Source of the DNA: CAZCAC01 sp964496575
Lineage (GTDB): Bacteria; Planctomycetota; UBA1135; GCA-002686595
Direction: 5' to 3'
Length of the DNA: 64,000 nt
NCBI GenBank assembly: GCA_964496575.1
Contig: CAZCAC010000005.1
Span: forward strand, 71,161-135,160
Shown: positions 50,718-59,351 of the stretch, piece by piece
Position numbering within the stretch: the stretch's first letter is position 1
How the letters are laid out: every line of letters begins with the position of its first letter
Program-made: the position numbers and the translations under genes
The notes under the pieces: model-generated
What the model was told of the DNA's origin: nothing
Database searches by the model: none
What the model saw: the letters and a program-made list of their open reading frames with translations, nothing else

Positions 50718-51502
50718 TTCTTTTCCTGGGGCAGCTCTCCGGGAGCGCGGGCTCGAGGCGGCCGGCCGAAGAGCACCCGGCGGCGATCCTCCAGCTCGAG
50801 GCGCGTTCCCGGCTCCTCGACGCTGGCGAGGTGCGCGCGGCTCGCGTCGATCAGCACCGGCCCCAGCGCCCGGAGCTGGGCGGGGCCGAGGAACTCGCGC
50901 ATCGAGACCGCCACCGACAGGGCGTCGAGATGGCGTTCCTCGCTCAGGACCTCGCCCGGGGCCAGGTGGTCGAGGGAGCCGTCGTTGGGACCGATCACCG
51001 GCAAAAGCCCCAGGCCGAGGTCGCACGGCGCGCTCCAGTACCCCGGCAACACCATGCCGTCGCTGGCCACGGTCAGGTAGTCCTCCCCGTAGCGGACGCA
51101 GGCCACCGCCTCGCGCAGCCGGACCTCGACGGTGACCCCGTCGGGCCAGATCACCCGGGCCGGCCCCACCTCGGTCACGAAGGGGAGCGCCTCGATTTCG
51201 GCGGTGACCCGCTCGACCACGTCGTCGTCGAGGCTGGAGAGCTCGCCGAGGGCGGCCAGGCGGGCGGCGAGGTGCTCGCGCCAGACCGTCGGGACCCCGT
51301 CGACTCCCGGCGCGTCGATGGCCACGCGCGAGGGGTCTATGGTGGTGAAGCCGGCGGCGCGGCTGCTGTCCTGGAGCCCGGAAGCGGCCCAGGCGAAGGC
51401 GAGGAGGCCCAGCCCGACGAGGAGCCACGTCGGCGCCGCCCCCCCCCGCCGGGAACCTCCGGGGGGGTGGCTCGGGAGTCTTCTGGGTCGGCTCGCGCTC
51501 AT
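50612..51502 (-). CDS. FtsQ/DivIB-like protein with POTRA domain
   Basis: This 296-residue protein has a short basic N-terminus, one transmembrane segment near residues 25-42 (TWLLVGLGLLAFAWAAS), and a POTRA-like domain. The domain has LAALGELSSLDDDVVERVTA, then EIEALPFVTEVGPARVIWPD and GVTVEVRLREAVACVRY. The (L)PFV..A.V.(R)..WP pattern, followed by a beta domain beginning LTVASDGMVLPG, is that of FtsQ, the divisome protein that recruits FtsB and FtsL. No other division genes are near. It is first in a run with two membrane proteins of unknown role. Family resemblance is by eye. Confidence 0.65.
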   Translation of the reverse strand: MSASRPRRLPSHPPGGSRRGGAAPTWLLVGLGLLAFAWAASGLQDSSRAAGFTTIDPSRVAIDAPGVDGVPTVWREHLAARLAALGELSSLDDDVVERVTAEIEALPFVTEVGPARVIWPDGVTVEVRLREAVACVRYGEDYLTVASDGMVLPGYWSAPCDLGLGLLPVIGPNDGSLDHLAPGEVLSEERHLDALSVAVSMREFLGPAQLRALGPVLIDASRAHLASVEEPGTRLELEDRRRVLFGRPPRARAPGELPQEKKWGHLMRAIGYLSMERPRDWDLVDVRWDVPALRHR

Positions 51503-51530
51503 GCCGGGTCTCGCGCTCGAGCTCTCCGGG

Positions 51531-51791
51531 TCAGGCGTTGTTGGTCACCAGCTGGGTCGGCGGGGAGGTGCTGCCCTTCGGCGCACCGATGTTCATCTGG
51601 CCGCGGGCGGCCTCCTCGATGAAGAGATCGAGGGTGGTCTGGATCTCCATCACCGCCTCGCGGCTGAGGGTGATCGACTTGGCGCTGGCCTGGGAGTGCA
51701 GCTCGTGGCCGAGCAGGCGGGAGACCAGCTTCAGGTTGGAGAGCTGGCGCTGCAGGACGGAGTTGGGTCGTTGCTGGCTCGAGGAGTCCAT
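51531..51791 (-). CDS. small conserved-looking protein, unknown function
   Basis: I do not recognise this 86-residue protein. It has a Gln/Ser-rich start (MDSSSQQRPNSVLQRQLSNL), a helical middle (LKLVSRLLGHELHSQASAK, then SREAVMEIQTTLDLFIEEAA), and a flexible Pro/Thr/Asn end. There is no signal peptide, membrane segment or Cys. Codon use (third-position G/C) suits a real gene. It lies 28 bp upstream of the FtsQ-like gene on the same strand and may be cotranscribed with it. Confidence 0.6.
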   Translation of the reverse strand: MDSSSQQRPNSVLQRQLSNLKLVSRLLGHELHSQASAKSITLSREAVMEIQTTLDLFIEEAARGQMNIGAPKGSTSPPTQLVTNNA

Positions 51792-52031
51792 GTCGCTCCG
51801 GGATGATGTGGTCGATCTCTGGTGGTGGTCCGGTTCGAGAGCTGCCCGCTCCCCCGGAGGCGGCGGGCCGCTTCTTTTCGGCCGGCGCCCTTGTTTAGAT
51901 ACTCCGATGAGCCGCCCGTCTCAAGCGCCCGCATCCGCAAGCCTGTCCCCATGCCCCGATCGGGGACTCCCCCCGCCGCCGCGCTCGGGGCCCGGGGGGC
52001 GATCGTGGGCCGCAAGGAGGAATTCCCGCCG

Positions 52032-54119
52032 ATGAAGGGCGACGATCCGAAAACGGAGCTCGAGCCCGGGCGGGAGCCCGCCGGCCCCACGCACTGGAAG
52101 GGCTTCGAGCTCCAGCCCTTCCAGCGCGAGGCGATCGCCGCGATCGCCGCGGGGCACGACGTGCTGGTCAGCGCGCCGACCGGGGCGGGGAAGACGCTGA
52201 TCGCCGAGTACGCGATCGTCGACGCGGTCGAGCGGAAGCAGCGCTGCATCTACACGGCCCCGATCAAGGCGCTCTCCAACCAGAAGTACCGCGACTTTCG
52301 CGACGAGCCGGAGATCGACGTCGGGCTCATGACCGGGGACGTGACCATCCACCCGGAGGCGCAGGTCCTGATCATGACCACCGAGATCCTGCGCAATGCG
52401 ATCTTCGAGAACCCGGCGCTGCTCGCCGACGTGGCGTACGTGATCTTCGACGAGATCCACTTCATGGACGATCTCGAGCGGGGCACGGTGTGGGAGGAGG
52501 CGCTGATCTTCACGCCGCCGCGGATCCGGTTCATCTCGCTGTCCGCCACCATCTCCAACCTCGACCAGCTGGGCGAGTGGCTCGCCGAGGTTCGCGAGCA
52601 GCGGGTGGTGACGATCCTCTCGCAGCGCCGTCCGGTCCCGCTGAGCTTCCGCTTCTTCAGCAAGCGCAGCGGCAGCTTCGTGCCCGGGGAGCTGCGCGCG
52701 GTGCGCGCCCACGAGGGGCGGCGCGCGGCGCGGAGCAAGAGGGGGCGCGGCAAGGGACGGCACGGTGGGCGGAGGGGCCGGCGTGGCGGACGCCAGAGGC
52801 GCTGGGACGAGGACAACCCCACCTCGCCCCCGGACCCCGGACCGCTCTTCGACCAGCTCGCCGAGGAGGAGCTGCTGCCGGCGCTGGTCTTCGCCTTCAG
52901 CCGCAAGGCCTGCGAGCAGCTGGCGCGCCAGGCGGTTCATCGCGACCTGCTCGACGAGGCGGAAGCCGCGCGGATGGTCGCGCTGCAGGCGGAGCTGATC
53001 GAGCTCTTCCAGCTCGAGGAGGGGATCACCGAGGGCGAGATCTTCCAGATGGCGCGCCGCGGGGTCGGCTACCACCACGCCGGAATGCTGCCCGCGCACA
53101 AGGAGGTCGTCGAGCGCTTCTTCACCTCCGGACTGATCAAGATGCTCTTCACCACCGAGACGTTCGCGCTGGGAATCAACATGCCCGCGCGCACGGCGGT
53201 GTTCCACTCGCTGCGGAAGTTCGACGGCGTCAACTTCGACTACATGCGCACGCGAGACTTCCTGCAGATGGCGGGGCGCGCGGGGCGGCAGGGGATGGAC
53301 GAGGAGGGGCTGGTCTACACCATGCTCAGCGAGAAAGACCTGCACGAGGCCCCGCTCGAGCGACTCCTCGCCGGCAAGCCCGAGCCCGTGGAGAGTCGCT
53401 TTCGCCTCGCCTACTGCTCGCTCCTGCACCTCGTCTCGACGATCGGCCGCGAGCGAGTGCACGAGGCGTGGGAGAAGTCCTTCAACCGCTACCAGCACGT
53501 CGAGGAGTCGCGCAAGCGGCGCGAGCGCAACAGCCGCCGCCAGCACCTCCTGATCGAGGCGCACCTCGACTTCCTGACCGACCTCGGCTACCTCGAGGGG
53601 GACCGGCTGCGTCCGCGAGGTCTGCTCGCGCGCTCGATCAACGGATACGAGCTACAAATCACCGAGCTCCTCTTCCGCGGCGTCCTGGAGAACCTCTCCC
53701 CGAAGGCGCTGGCGGTGGTCTTCGTCGGCCTGGTCCACGAGGAGCGTCGCCACTTCGAGAAGCCGACGGTCCCCGGGCGCCTCTACGGCCCGCTGCGCCG
53801 GCGCGTCGACCGGGTGGTGCGCGAGGTCGCCGGGCGCTCCTTCCACTTCGACATCCCGTCCCCGCCCAAGCGCCCCGAGTGGGGTCTCACCTCGGCGGTG
53901 ATCGCCTGGATCGACGGCGAGGACTTCGAGGATCTCCAGCCGTCGGTCCCGGCCAGCCCGGGGGACCTCTGCCGCGATTTCCGCATGGGCGTCCAGCTGA
54001 TGCGGCAGGTCCGGCGGGCGATCGACCGCGACTGGGACCTCTACGAGCACCTGGAGGCCGCCATGGCGGCGCTGAACCGCGACGAGGTCGATGCCCGGCG
54101 GCAGCTGGAACTCGGCTGA
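52032..54119 (+). CDS. Ski2-like DExH-box RNA/DNA helicase
   Basis: This 695-residue superfamily-2 helicase is of the Ski2-like type. Motifs are QREAIAAIAAGHDVLVSAPT leading to Walker A (GAGKT, about residue 46), motif Ib (MTTEILRN), DEIH at 139-142, motif III (SLSATISN), then TTETFALGINMPART and motif VI (QMAGRAGRQGMD, about 412). The C-terminal part resembles the helical domains of this group. An Arg/Gly-rich insert of about 25 residues lies near 232-257. I chose the ATG at 52032, with AAGGAGG 11 bases upstream. It faces away from the small gene at 51791, so the two are divergent. Confidence 0.88.
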   Translation: MKGDDPKTELEPGREPAGPTHWKGFELQPFQREAIAAIAAGHDVLVSAPTGAGKTLIAEYAIVDAVERKQRCIYTAPIKALSNQKYRDFRDEPEIDVGLMTGDVTIHPEAQVLIMTTEILRNAIFENPALLADVAYVIFDEIHFMDDLERGTVWEEALIFTPPRIRFISLSATISNLDQLGEWLAEVREQRVVTILSQRRPVPLSFRFFSKRSGSFVPGELRAVRAHEGRRAARSKRGRGKGRHGGRRGRRGGRQRRWDEDNPTSPPDPGPLFDQLAEEELLPALVFAFSRKACEQLARQAVHRDLLDEAEAARMVALQAELIELFQLEEGITEGEIFQMARRGVGYHHAGMLPAHKEVVERFFTSGLIKMLFTTETFALGINMPARTAVFHSLRKFDGVNFDYMRTRDFLQMAGRAGRQGMDEEGLVYTMLSEKDLHEAPLERLLAGKPEPVESRFRLAYCSLLHLVSTIGRERVHEAWEKSFNRYQHVEESRKRRERNSRRQHLLIEAHLDFLTDLGYLEGDRLRPRGLLARSINGYELQITELLFRGVLENLSPKALAVVFVGLVHEERRHFEKPTVPGRLYGPLRRRVDRVVREVAGRSFHFDIPSPPKRPEWGLTSAVIAWIDGEDFEDLQPSVPASPGDLCRDFRMGVQLMRQVRRAIDRDWDLYEHLEAAMAALNRDEVDARRQLELG

Positions 54120-54515
54120 GAGAGGAGAAATCTGCCCTCGAAGGCCCAGGAGCACCCCCGGAACGTCCGTAAAAAGGAAATAAAGAGTACCCCCCCCTCT
54201 GCCCCGAAGTAGAGCAGTTGCAGGCCTCCGGAGTCTGGTTACACTGGTCTCCCAGGGTTTGTGGGGACCCTTCTCACCCTTGAGGGAGTCGCTCGGGATT
54301 GAGCGGATAACCCAGAGGGCGCTGGAAATCCCCTCGGTGGCCTCTTAGAAATGGGCTGCCGATACTCGTTCTCTCCTGGAACTCACCTTCGCCCTGACCG
54401 GGTTGAAGCCGATCCCTCGAGGCTCCGCGACCCCGCTCCCCCGCGGTGGACGGGGCTTCGTAGCATCCAGACCCCCAGTATCTCCCGTCTGGTCGGGACC
54501 CCATCCCACGAGCAG
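54120..54515. other. gap with a promoter and long leader before the hydrolase-like gene
   Basis: No gene is supported in these 396 bp. The first 100 bp include an A-rich patch. A good promoter follows, and the rest would be a leader of about 260 bases with no open frame of coding character. Confidence 0.5.
54218..54245 (+). promoter_or_regulatory. sigma-70 promoter for the hydrolase-like gene
   Basis: The plus strand reads TTGCAG, a 16-bp spacer, then TACACT. It lies about 270 bp before the start at 54516, implying a long 5' leader. Confidence 0.45.
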
Positions 54516-55502
54516 ATGATCCAATCCACAACCTTCGCCGCCCTGTCGATAGCAGCAGTGGCGATTGCAGCCGTTTCGTACGCCGAAACGGAGGCAGTCA
54601 CCCGCGCCCAGCTGCCCGCTCGCGCCCCAGCGGTCGTTCGCGCCCACGGGGCTTCGATCGACGGATCCGGCTCGACCACCCCCGGTGGCCTGGAGCCCTA
54701 CGGTTCAGTGTCGGCGGCATTTGTCGCGAACACGGTGCTTTCGCAAGCAACGCTTTCGCAGGCGACGACCTTCGACGCCGAGCCGCCCCCCTTCGCGGCC
54801 AAGAAGCCGAAGATCAACGTCGAGGAGGTCCAGTTCAAGACTCGCGACAAGCTGACCCTGACGGCGGATTTCTACCCTTCGCGCAAGAAGGGCCGCGCGC
54901 CTGCCGCGATCCTGATCCACGACGCGGGCCAGGACCGCTCGGGGCTTCAGCAGGTGGCGCTCAACCTGCAGAAACGTAACTTCGCCGTGCTCGCGCTCGA
55001 CCTCCGCGGTCACGGTGCCAGCATCTCCGAGGGCTGGGACTGGTCGAAGCGCACCGAGGCGGACCGGATCAAGCTGTGGGCCTTCGCGCTGCGCGATCTG
55101 GAGACCGCGACCGAGTTCCTGCGCGACCGCAAGGACGTGCACAACGCGAACTTCAGCCTGGTCGGTGTCGGCGCCGGAGCCGCCCTGGCGGCGCGCCACG
55201 CGCTCCACGACGAGAGCGTCCGGGGGGTGGTCCTGGTCGACCCGCAGATCGAGTCCTTCGGTTACAACCTGTACAAGGACGTCGTCGGACTCGAGGGGCT
55301 GCCCACCCTGATCATGATCCCGAGCAAGCGTCGGGACGAGGCCGATCGGCTGCAGAAGCAGGCGCACAAGCAGAACGACGGCCTGGAGTACGTCAAGATC
55401 AAGACGGTCAAGCCCGACAAGAACGGCAACCCCCTGGCGGACAAGCGCGTCTCGAGCGAGACGCGGTCGTTCCTCCAGAAGGAAGCGATGCCGAAGCGCT
55501 GA
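54516..55502 (+). CDS. exported alpha/beta-hydrolase-fold protein lacking the nucleophile Ser
   Basis: This 328-residue protein has a signal peptide (MIQSTTFAALSIAAVAIAAV, cleavage near SYAETE), a variable stretch to about 105, then an alpha/beta-hydrolase fold. The fold shows AILIHDAGQDRSGLQQVALN, VLALDLRGHGAS, and the nucleophile elbow LVGVGAGAALAARHAL. The elbow should be GxSxG; here it is GVGAG with Gly at the Ser position (codon GGC), so classical esterase chemistry is not expected. A strand with Asp follows (GVVLVDPQ). I infer a binding or structural role. I chose the ATG at 54516 since it gives the signal peptide. Confidence 0.75.
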   Translation: MIQSTTFAALSIAAVAIAAVSYAETEAVTRAQLPARAPAVVRAHGASIDGSGSTTPGGLEPYGSVSAAFVANTVLSQATLSQATTFDAEPPPFAAKKPKINVEEVQFKTRDKLTLTADFYPSRKKGRAPAAILIHDAGQDRSGLQQVALNLQKRNFAVLALDLRGHGASISEGWDWSKRTEADRIKLWAFALRDLETATEFLRDRKDVHNANFSLVGVGAGAALAARHALHDESVRGVVLVDPQIESFGYNLYKDVVGLEGLPTLIMIPSKRRDEADRLQKQAHKQNDGLEYVKIKTVKPDKNGNPLADKRVSSETRSFLQKEAMPKR

Positions 55503-55525
55503 GCCGCGCTCGATTTCGAACGCGG

Positions 55526-55668
55526 AAGAGTGGGTCTCGAAAGAGACCCACTCTTCTTTCTTTCTTGGGAAGGAGGGGTGGGCCTCGAAAGAGACCCACT
55601 CTTCTTTCTTTCTTGGGAAGGAGGGGTGGGCCTCGAGAGAGACCCACTCTTCTCTCTTTTTCCGGGAG
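55526..55668 (+). repeat. three tandem 48-bp-period hairpins (terminator array)
   Basis: Copy 1 has a perfect 13-bp stem (AAGAGTGGGTCTC and its complement) around a GAAA loop at 55526-55555, followed by CTTTCTTTCTT. Copies 2 and 3 start 48 and 96 bp later. Each has one C-A mismatch in the stem, and copy 3 has a GAGA loop. Pyrimidine-rich tracts follow each hairpin. The array lies 24 bp after the hydrolase-like gene and before recQ. Confidence 0.8.
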
Positions 55669-55729
55669 AAGGGGCACGGAGGGGGCACTTGAACCGTGAC
55701 CTCGAGATGCTTCAATCGGTCTCTCACCC

Positions 55730-57673
55730 GTGACCCTCGACACCCGGCCTCCCCCGTTGATCTCCCCCCACTCCTCCTCGCCGCCGGAGACCTCCGATTC
55801 GATCCTCGAAGAGCGCTTCGGCGAGGTGACCCTGCTGGTCCGGCGCCGCTTCGGCTTCGAGAGCTTCCTGCCGCTGCAGGATCGCGCCATCCGCGCGGTG
55901 CTCTCCTCGCGCGACGCGCTGGTGGTGATGCCCACCGGGGGCGGGAAGAGCCTCTGCTACCAGGCGCCGGCGATGGTGCGCGACGGGCTCGGGGTGGTGG
56001 TCTCGCCCCTGATCTCCCTGATGAAGGACCAGGTCGATGGCTTGCTCGCGAACGGGGTCGGCGCGGGGATGCTGAACTCGACGCAGTCGCCCGAGGAGCG
56101 GCGCGACGTCCACCGCGCGCTGGAGCACGGCGAGCTCGACCTCCTCTACGTCGCGCCGGAGCGGCTGGCGATGCCCGGCTTCATCGAGCGTCTCGGCGAG
56201 CTCGGGATGAGCTCGCTGGCGGTCGACGAGGCGCACTGCATCAGCCACTGGGGGCACGATTTTCGCCCGGAGTACCGGCAGATCGGTCGGATCCGGGAGC
56301 TGCGCCCCGACCTGCCGATCCAGGCCTTCACCGCCACGGCGACGCCCGCGGTGCAGCGGGACATCGTCGCGCAGCTCGAGCTGCGCGAGCCGGAGATCCT
56401 GATCGGTGACTTCGACCGGCCCAACCTCACCTACCGCGTGAAGTCGCGGCGCGGCCTGACCGAGCAGGTGCTGGCGGTGATGAAGCGGCACGAGGGGGAG
56501 GCGGGGATCGTGTACTGCCTCTCGCGCAAGAACGTCGAGGAGCTCGCCGCCAAGCTGGCCGAACGCGGCGTGCGTTGCGAGCCGTACCACGCGGGGATGA
56601 GCGGGACGCGTCGCACGCAGGTGCAGGACGACTTCCAGGCGGAGCGCCTCGACGTGGTGGTGGCGACGGTCGCGTTCGGCATGGGGATCGACCGCACCGA
56701 CCTGCGCTTCGTGATCCACGCCAACCTGCCGAAGGGGATCGAGCAGTACAGCCAGGAGACGGGGCGCGCGGGTCGCGACGGGCTGCCGGCGGAGTGCGTG
56801 CTGCTCTACTCCGGCGCCGACTACCACAACTGGAAGCACCTGATGGAGCGCTCGACGCAGGAGGCGACGGAGCGCGGCGTGGAGGACGCGGAGGCGGAGC
56901 TCGAGTCGGGGCTGGAGCGGCTCGGTCACATCTTCGGCTTCGCCAGCGGCGCGGTGTGCCGGCACCGCGCCCTGCTCGAGTACTTCGGGCAGTCCCCCAC
57001 CGAGGCGATGAAGCGGGACGGTTGCGGCGCCTGCGACGTCTGTCTCGGCGAGCTGCAGCGCGTCGAGGAGAGCCTGGTGGTGGCGCAGAAGATCCTCTCC
57101 TGCGTGGTGCGCTGCGACCAGCGCTTCGGCGCGGGGTACGTGACCGACGTGTTGCGCGGCGCGGACACGGCGCGCATTCGCGAGACGGGACACGATGCGC
57201 TGTCGACGTACGGCTTGCTCTCGAAGCACAGTGCCCGGGAGGTGCGCGGCTGGATCGAGCAGCTGACCTCGCGCGGTTCGCTGGCGACGACCGGCGGGCA
57301 GTACCCGACCCTGTACCTGACCCGCGACGGGCTGGAGGTCCTGCGCGGCGAGCGGAGCATCGAGCTCTTCGTCACCCAGAAGCCGAAGAAGGCTCGGGCC
57401 AGGGCAGTGGCTCACGCGGCGGCGGAGGAGGACGGCCTGGAGGTGGACGAGGCGCTCTTCGAGGAGCTGCGCGCCCTACGCCGCGATCTCGCGCGGGAGC
57501 GCGGGGTGCCGCCGTACCTGATCTTCAACGACCGGACGCTGTCCTTGATGTCGGCGCGGAAGCCCTCGACCGAGGCGGAGCTCCTGGAGATCAAGGGGGT
57601 GGGCGAGAAGAAGGCGGCGGACCTGGGCCCCTTGTTCCTGGCCGAGATCGCCTCTTTCGCGGACAGGGGCTGA
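55730..57673 (+). CDS. recQ: ATP-dependent DNA helicase RecQ
   Basis: This 647-residue helicase acts in DNA repair and recombination. It shows Walker A (VVMPTGGGKSLCYQAPA, about residue 67), motif Ib, the DEAH box (VDEAHCISHWGHDFRPEY, about 166), motif III (AFTATATP), and the RecQ-specific motif VI (QETGRAGRDGLPAECVLLYS). The zinc domain has CRHRALLEYF and CGACDVC. A winged-helix domain and a C-terminal HRDC domain (EELRALRRDLARERGVPPYL, ELLEIKGVGEKKAADLG) follow. The length is normal for RecQ with one HRDC. The GTG at 55730 is the first start in frame. The hairpin array upstream should isolate it from the previous gene. Confidence 0.95.
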   Translation: MTLDTRPPPLISPHSSSPPETSDSILEERFGEVTLLVRRRFGFESFLPLQDRAIRAVLSSRDALVVMPTGGGKSLCYQAPAMVRDGLGVVVSPLISLMKDQVDGLLANGVGAGMLNSTQSPEERRDVHRALEHGELDLLYVAPERLAMPGFIERLGELGMSSLAVDEAHCISHWGHDFRPEYRQIGRIRELRPDLPIQAFTATATPAVQRDIVAQLELREPEILIGDFDRPNLTYRVKSRRGLTEQVLAVMKRHEGEAGIVYCLSRKNVEELAAKLAERGVRCEPYHAGMSGTRRTQVQDDFQAERLDVVVATVAFGMGIDRTDLRFVIHANLPKGIEQYSQETGRAGRDGLPAECVLLYSGADYHNWKHLMERSTQEATERGVEDAEAELESGLERLGHIFGFASGAVCRHRALLEYFGQSPTEAMKRDGCGACDVCLGELQRVEESLVVAQKILSCVVRCDQRFGAGYVTDVLRGADTARIRETGHDALSTYGLLSKHSAREVRGWIEQLTSRGSLATTGGQYPTLYLTRDGLEVLRGERSIELFVTQKPKKARARAVAHAAAEEDGLEVDEALFEELRALRRDLARERGVPPYLIFNDRTLSLMSARKPSTEAELLEIKGVGEKKAADLGPLFLAEIASFADRG

Positions 57674-57761
57674 GGTCACAGCGCCGGGCGGCGCTCGTAC
57701 CCGGGGGGTCGGGGCGGTCGCGCCGCCCCTGGAATCTCGCTTCTCCCACCCACCTGATCCG

Positions 57762-58382
57762 ATGAAGAGCTCCCTGCTGCTGATCGCCGGCGCCCTCGGC
57801 GCCCTCCTCCTGCCGCTGCTCCCCCACTCCGAGGCGGACGCGTCGCCGGTCGCCTCCCCCGTACCGGTCGCCGCCCCGGCGACCACCTACAAGATCGACG
57901 GGGGCCACTCCGCGGTGCTGTTCAAGGTCAAGCACATGGGTGCGGCGTGGTTCTACGGCCGCTTCGACCAGGTCTCGGGGACGCTGGTGGTCGACGAGGA
58001 GGACCCGTCGAATAGCTCGGCGAAGGTCGAGATCGCGGTGGAGAGCGTGAACTCGAACTCGGAGAAGCGCGACCAGCACCTGAAGAGCCCCGACTTCTTC
58101 GACGCGAAGCAGTTCCCGGAGCTCTCCTTCGAGAGCAAGTCCGTGCGTCGTGACGGCGGCACCTGGAAGATGCAGGGAATCCTGGACTTCCACGGCGTGA
58201 GGAAGGAGATCGCGCTGGAGTTCGAGAAGACGGGCGCGGGCCCGGGCCGTGGCGGCTCGCAGCTGATCGGCTTCCACAGCACGTTCACGGTCAAGCGCAG
58301 CGATTTCGGGATGGACTACATGAGCGACGGCCTCGGTGACGAGGTCGAGCTGATCGTGAGCCTGGAGGGCGTGGCTCGCTAG
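57762..58382 (+). CDS. exported YceI-family protein
   Basis: This 206-residue protein has a signal peptide (MKSSLLLIAGALGALLLPLL, cleavage near SEADAS) and a YceI lipocalin-like barrel. Landmarks are YKIDGGHSAVLFKVKHMG, FYGRFDQVSGTLVVDEEDPS, RDQHLKSPDFFDAKQFPELS and a C-terminal VKRSDFGMDYMSDGLGDEVE. The family binds isoprenoids or other long lipophilic molecules in the periplasm. Given the HMG-CoA synthase operon elsewhere in the window, a polyprenoid ligand is possible but unproven. The start at 57762 gives the signal peptide. It is 89 bp after recQ and 32 bp before the next gene. Confidence 0.9.
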   Translation: MKSSLLLIAGALGALLLPLLPHSEADASPVASPVPVAAPATTYKIDGGHSAVLFKVKHMGAAWFYGRFDQVSGTLVVDEEDPSNSSAKVEIAVESVNSNSEKRDQHLKSPDFFDAKQFPELSFESKSVRRDGGTWKMQGILDFHGVRKEIALEFEKTGAGPGRGGSQLIGFHSTFTVKRSDFGMDYMSDGLGDEVELIVSLEGVAR

Positions 58383-58414
58383 AGGCCGCGCCAGCTCCTT
58401 CCCCGCCGAAGTAG

Positions 58415-59305
58415 ATGGACCCCGTCGAGGCCACGCTCACCGGTGTCCTGCTGCCGGCGGTGATCTCCGGCCTCGTCCTCGCCCTCGGCTGGAGGATCTG
58501 GAGCCGCGAACCCCGGGGCTCCGGCGCCTACGCCGGGGCCCTCGCGATCGCGCTGGCCTACCTCGCCGCCTTCGCGGCGATCGTCGGCTCCCCGGCGAGC
58601 CTCCTGCCGGGTTCGGAGCGGACGCCGTCGGGGCTGGACTGGCTCTTCTGGCTGGTGGCGCTCTTCGCCCTCGGCTTCGCCTTCGAGGCGCGCTGTCCGC
58701 GGAGGTGGATCGTCGTGCCGCGCGCCGTCGCGGGGGCGCTCCTGGTCGAGGGGGTGTTGCGCAACACCTTTCGCCGGGAGTGGTCGGGGCTGACCGAGGT
58801 GGCCTGGCTGCTGGGGCTGGTGGCGCTCTTGCTGGTCCCGTGGTGGTCGCTGGAGCGCCTCGCGCGCAAGCGTCCCGGGGCCTCGGCCCCACTGGTCCTG
58901 TGGGCGAGCGCCGCATCGCTGGCCGGCGTGGCGGGGCTGTCGGGCAGCGTGAAGCTGGCGCAGCTCTCCGGCGCGGTGGCGGCGGCGCTGGGTGCCGCTG
59001 TGGTGCTCTCCTGGTGGCGCCCGCGGGTGTCACTCTCGGGGGGCGGGGTGGCGGTGGCGCTGCTGGTGCTCTTCGGGCTGGGGTTGAATGCGCACTTCTA
59101 CAGCTACACGACGGCGACCGACGTGTTGCTGCTCGCGGCGGGGCCGGTGATGCCGCTCCTGATGTCGCTGCCGGGGCTGCCCCGCCTCGCGGGCGGCCGG
59201 GCGGCGTGGGTGACGCTGGGGCTCGCGGCCGTCCCGCTGGGCATCGCGCTGGTCCGGGCGCTGCTGGCGTACGAGCCGGATCCGTACGCGGGGTACTACG
59301 AGTGA
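58415..59305 (+). CDS. polytopic membrane protein of unknown function
   Basis: I do not recognise a family in this 296-residue protein. It has seven to eight hydrophobic segments over its whole length (for example LLPAVISGLVLALGWRIW, GLDWLFWLVALFALGFAF and VALLVLFGLGLNAHFYSY). There is little soluble sequence and no signature motif of a transporter or enzyme. The last residues (YEPDPYAGYYE) are aromatic and acidic. It starts 32 bp after the YceI gene and probably shares its transcript. A GC-rich hairpin (59317-59343) lies just past its stop. Confidence 0.65.
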   Translation: MDPVEATLTGVLLPAVISGLVLALGWRIWSREPRGSGAYAGALAIALAYLAAFAAIVGSPASLLPGSERTPSGLDWLFWLVALFALGFAFEARCPRRWIVVPRAVAGALLVEGVLRNTFRREWSGLTEVAWLLGLVALLLVPWWSLERLARKRPGASAPLVLWASAASLAGVAGLSGSVKLAQLSGAVAAALGAAVVLSWWRPRVSLSGGGVAVALLVLFGLGLNAHFYSYTTATDVLLLAAGPVMPLLMSLPGLPRLAGGRAAWVTLGLAAVPLGIALVRALLAYEPDPYAGYYE

Positions 59306-59316
59306 GTGGAGGGCCC

Positions 59317-59343
59317 CCGGGGCGTGCGCGGGGCTCGCCCCGG
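59317..59343. terminator. GC hairpin at convergent junction
   Basis: CCGGGGCG (59317-59324) pairs with CGCCCCGG (59336-59343), an 8-bp stem with an 11-base loop. It fills most of the 46-bp gap between two converging genes, so it may end transcription from both sides. Confidence 0.5.
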
Positions 59344-59351
59344 AGGATCGG

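Noticed and set aside
55530..55733. Plus-strand 67-residue frame with a 16-residue repeat upstream of recQ
   Set aside because: The period of 48 bp makes any frame repeat as a peptide. The hairpins with U/C-rich tails fit terminators better, and the frame overlaps recQ.
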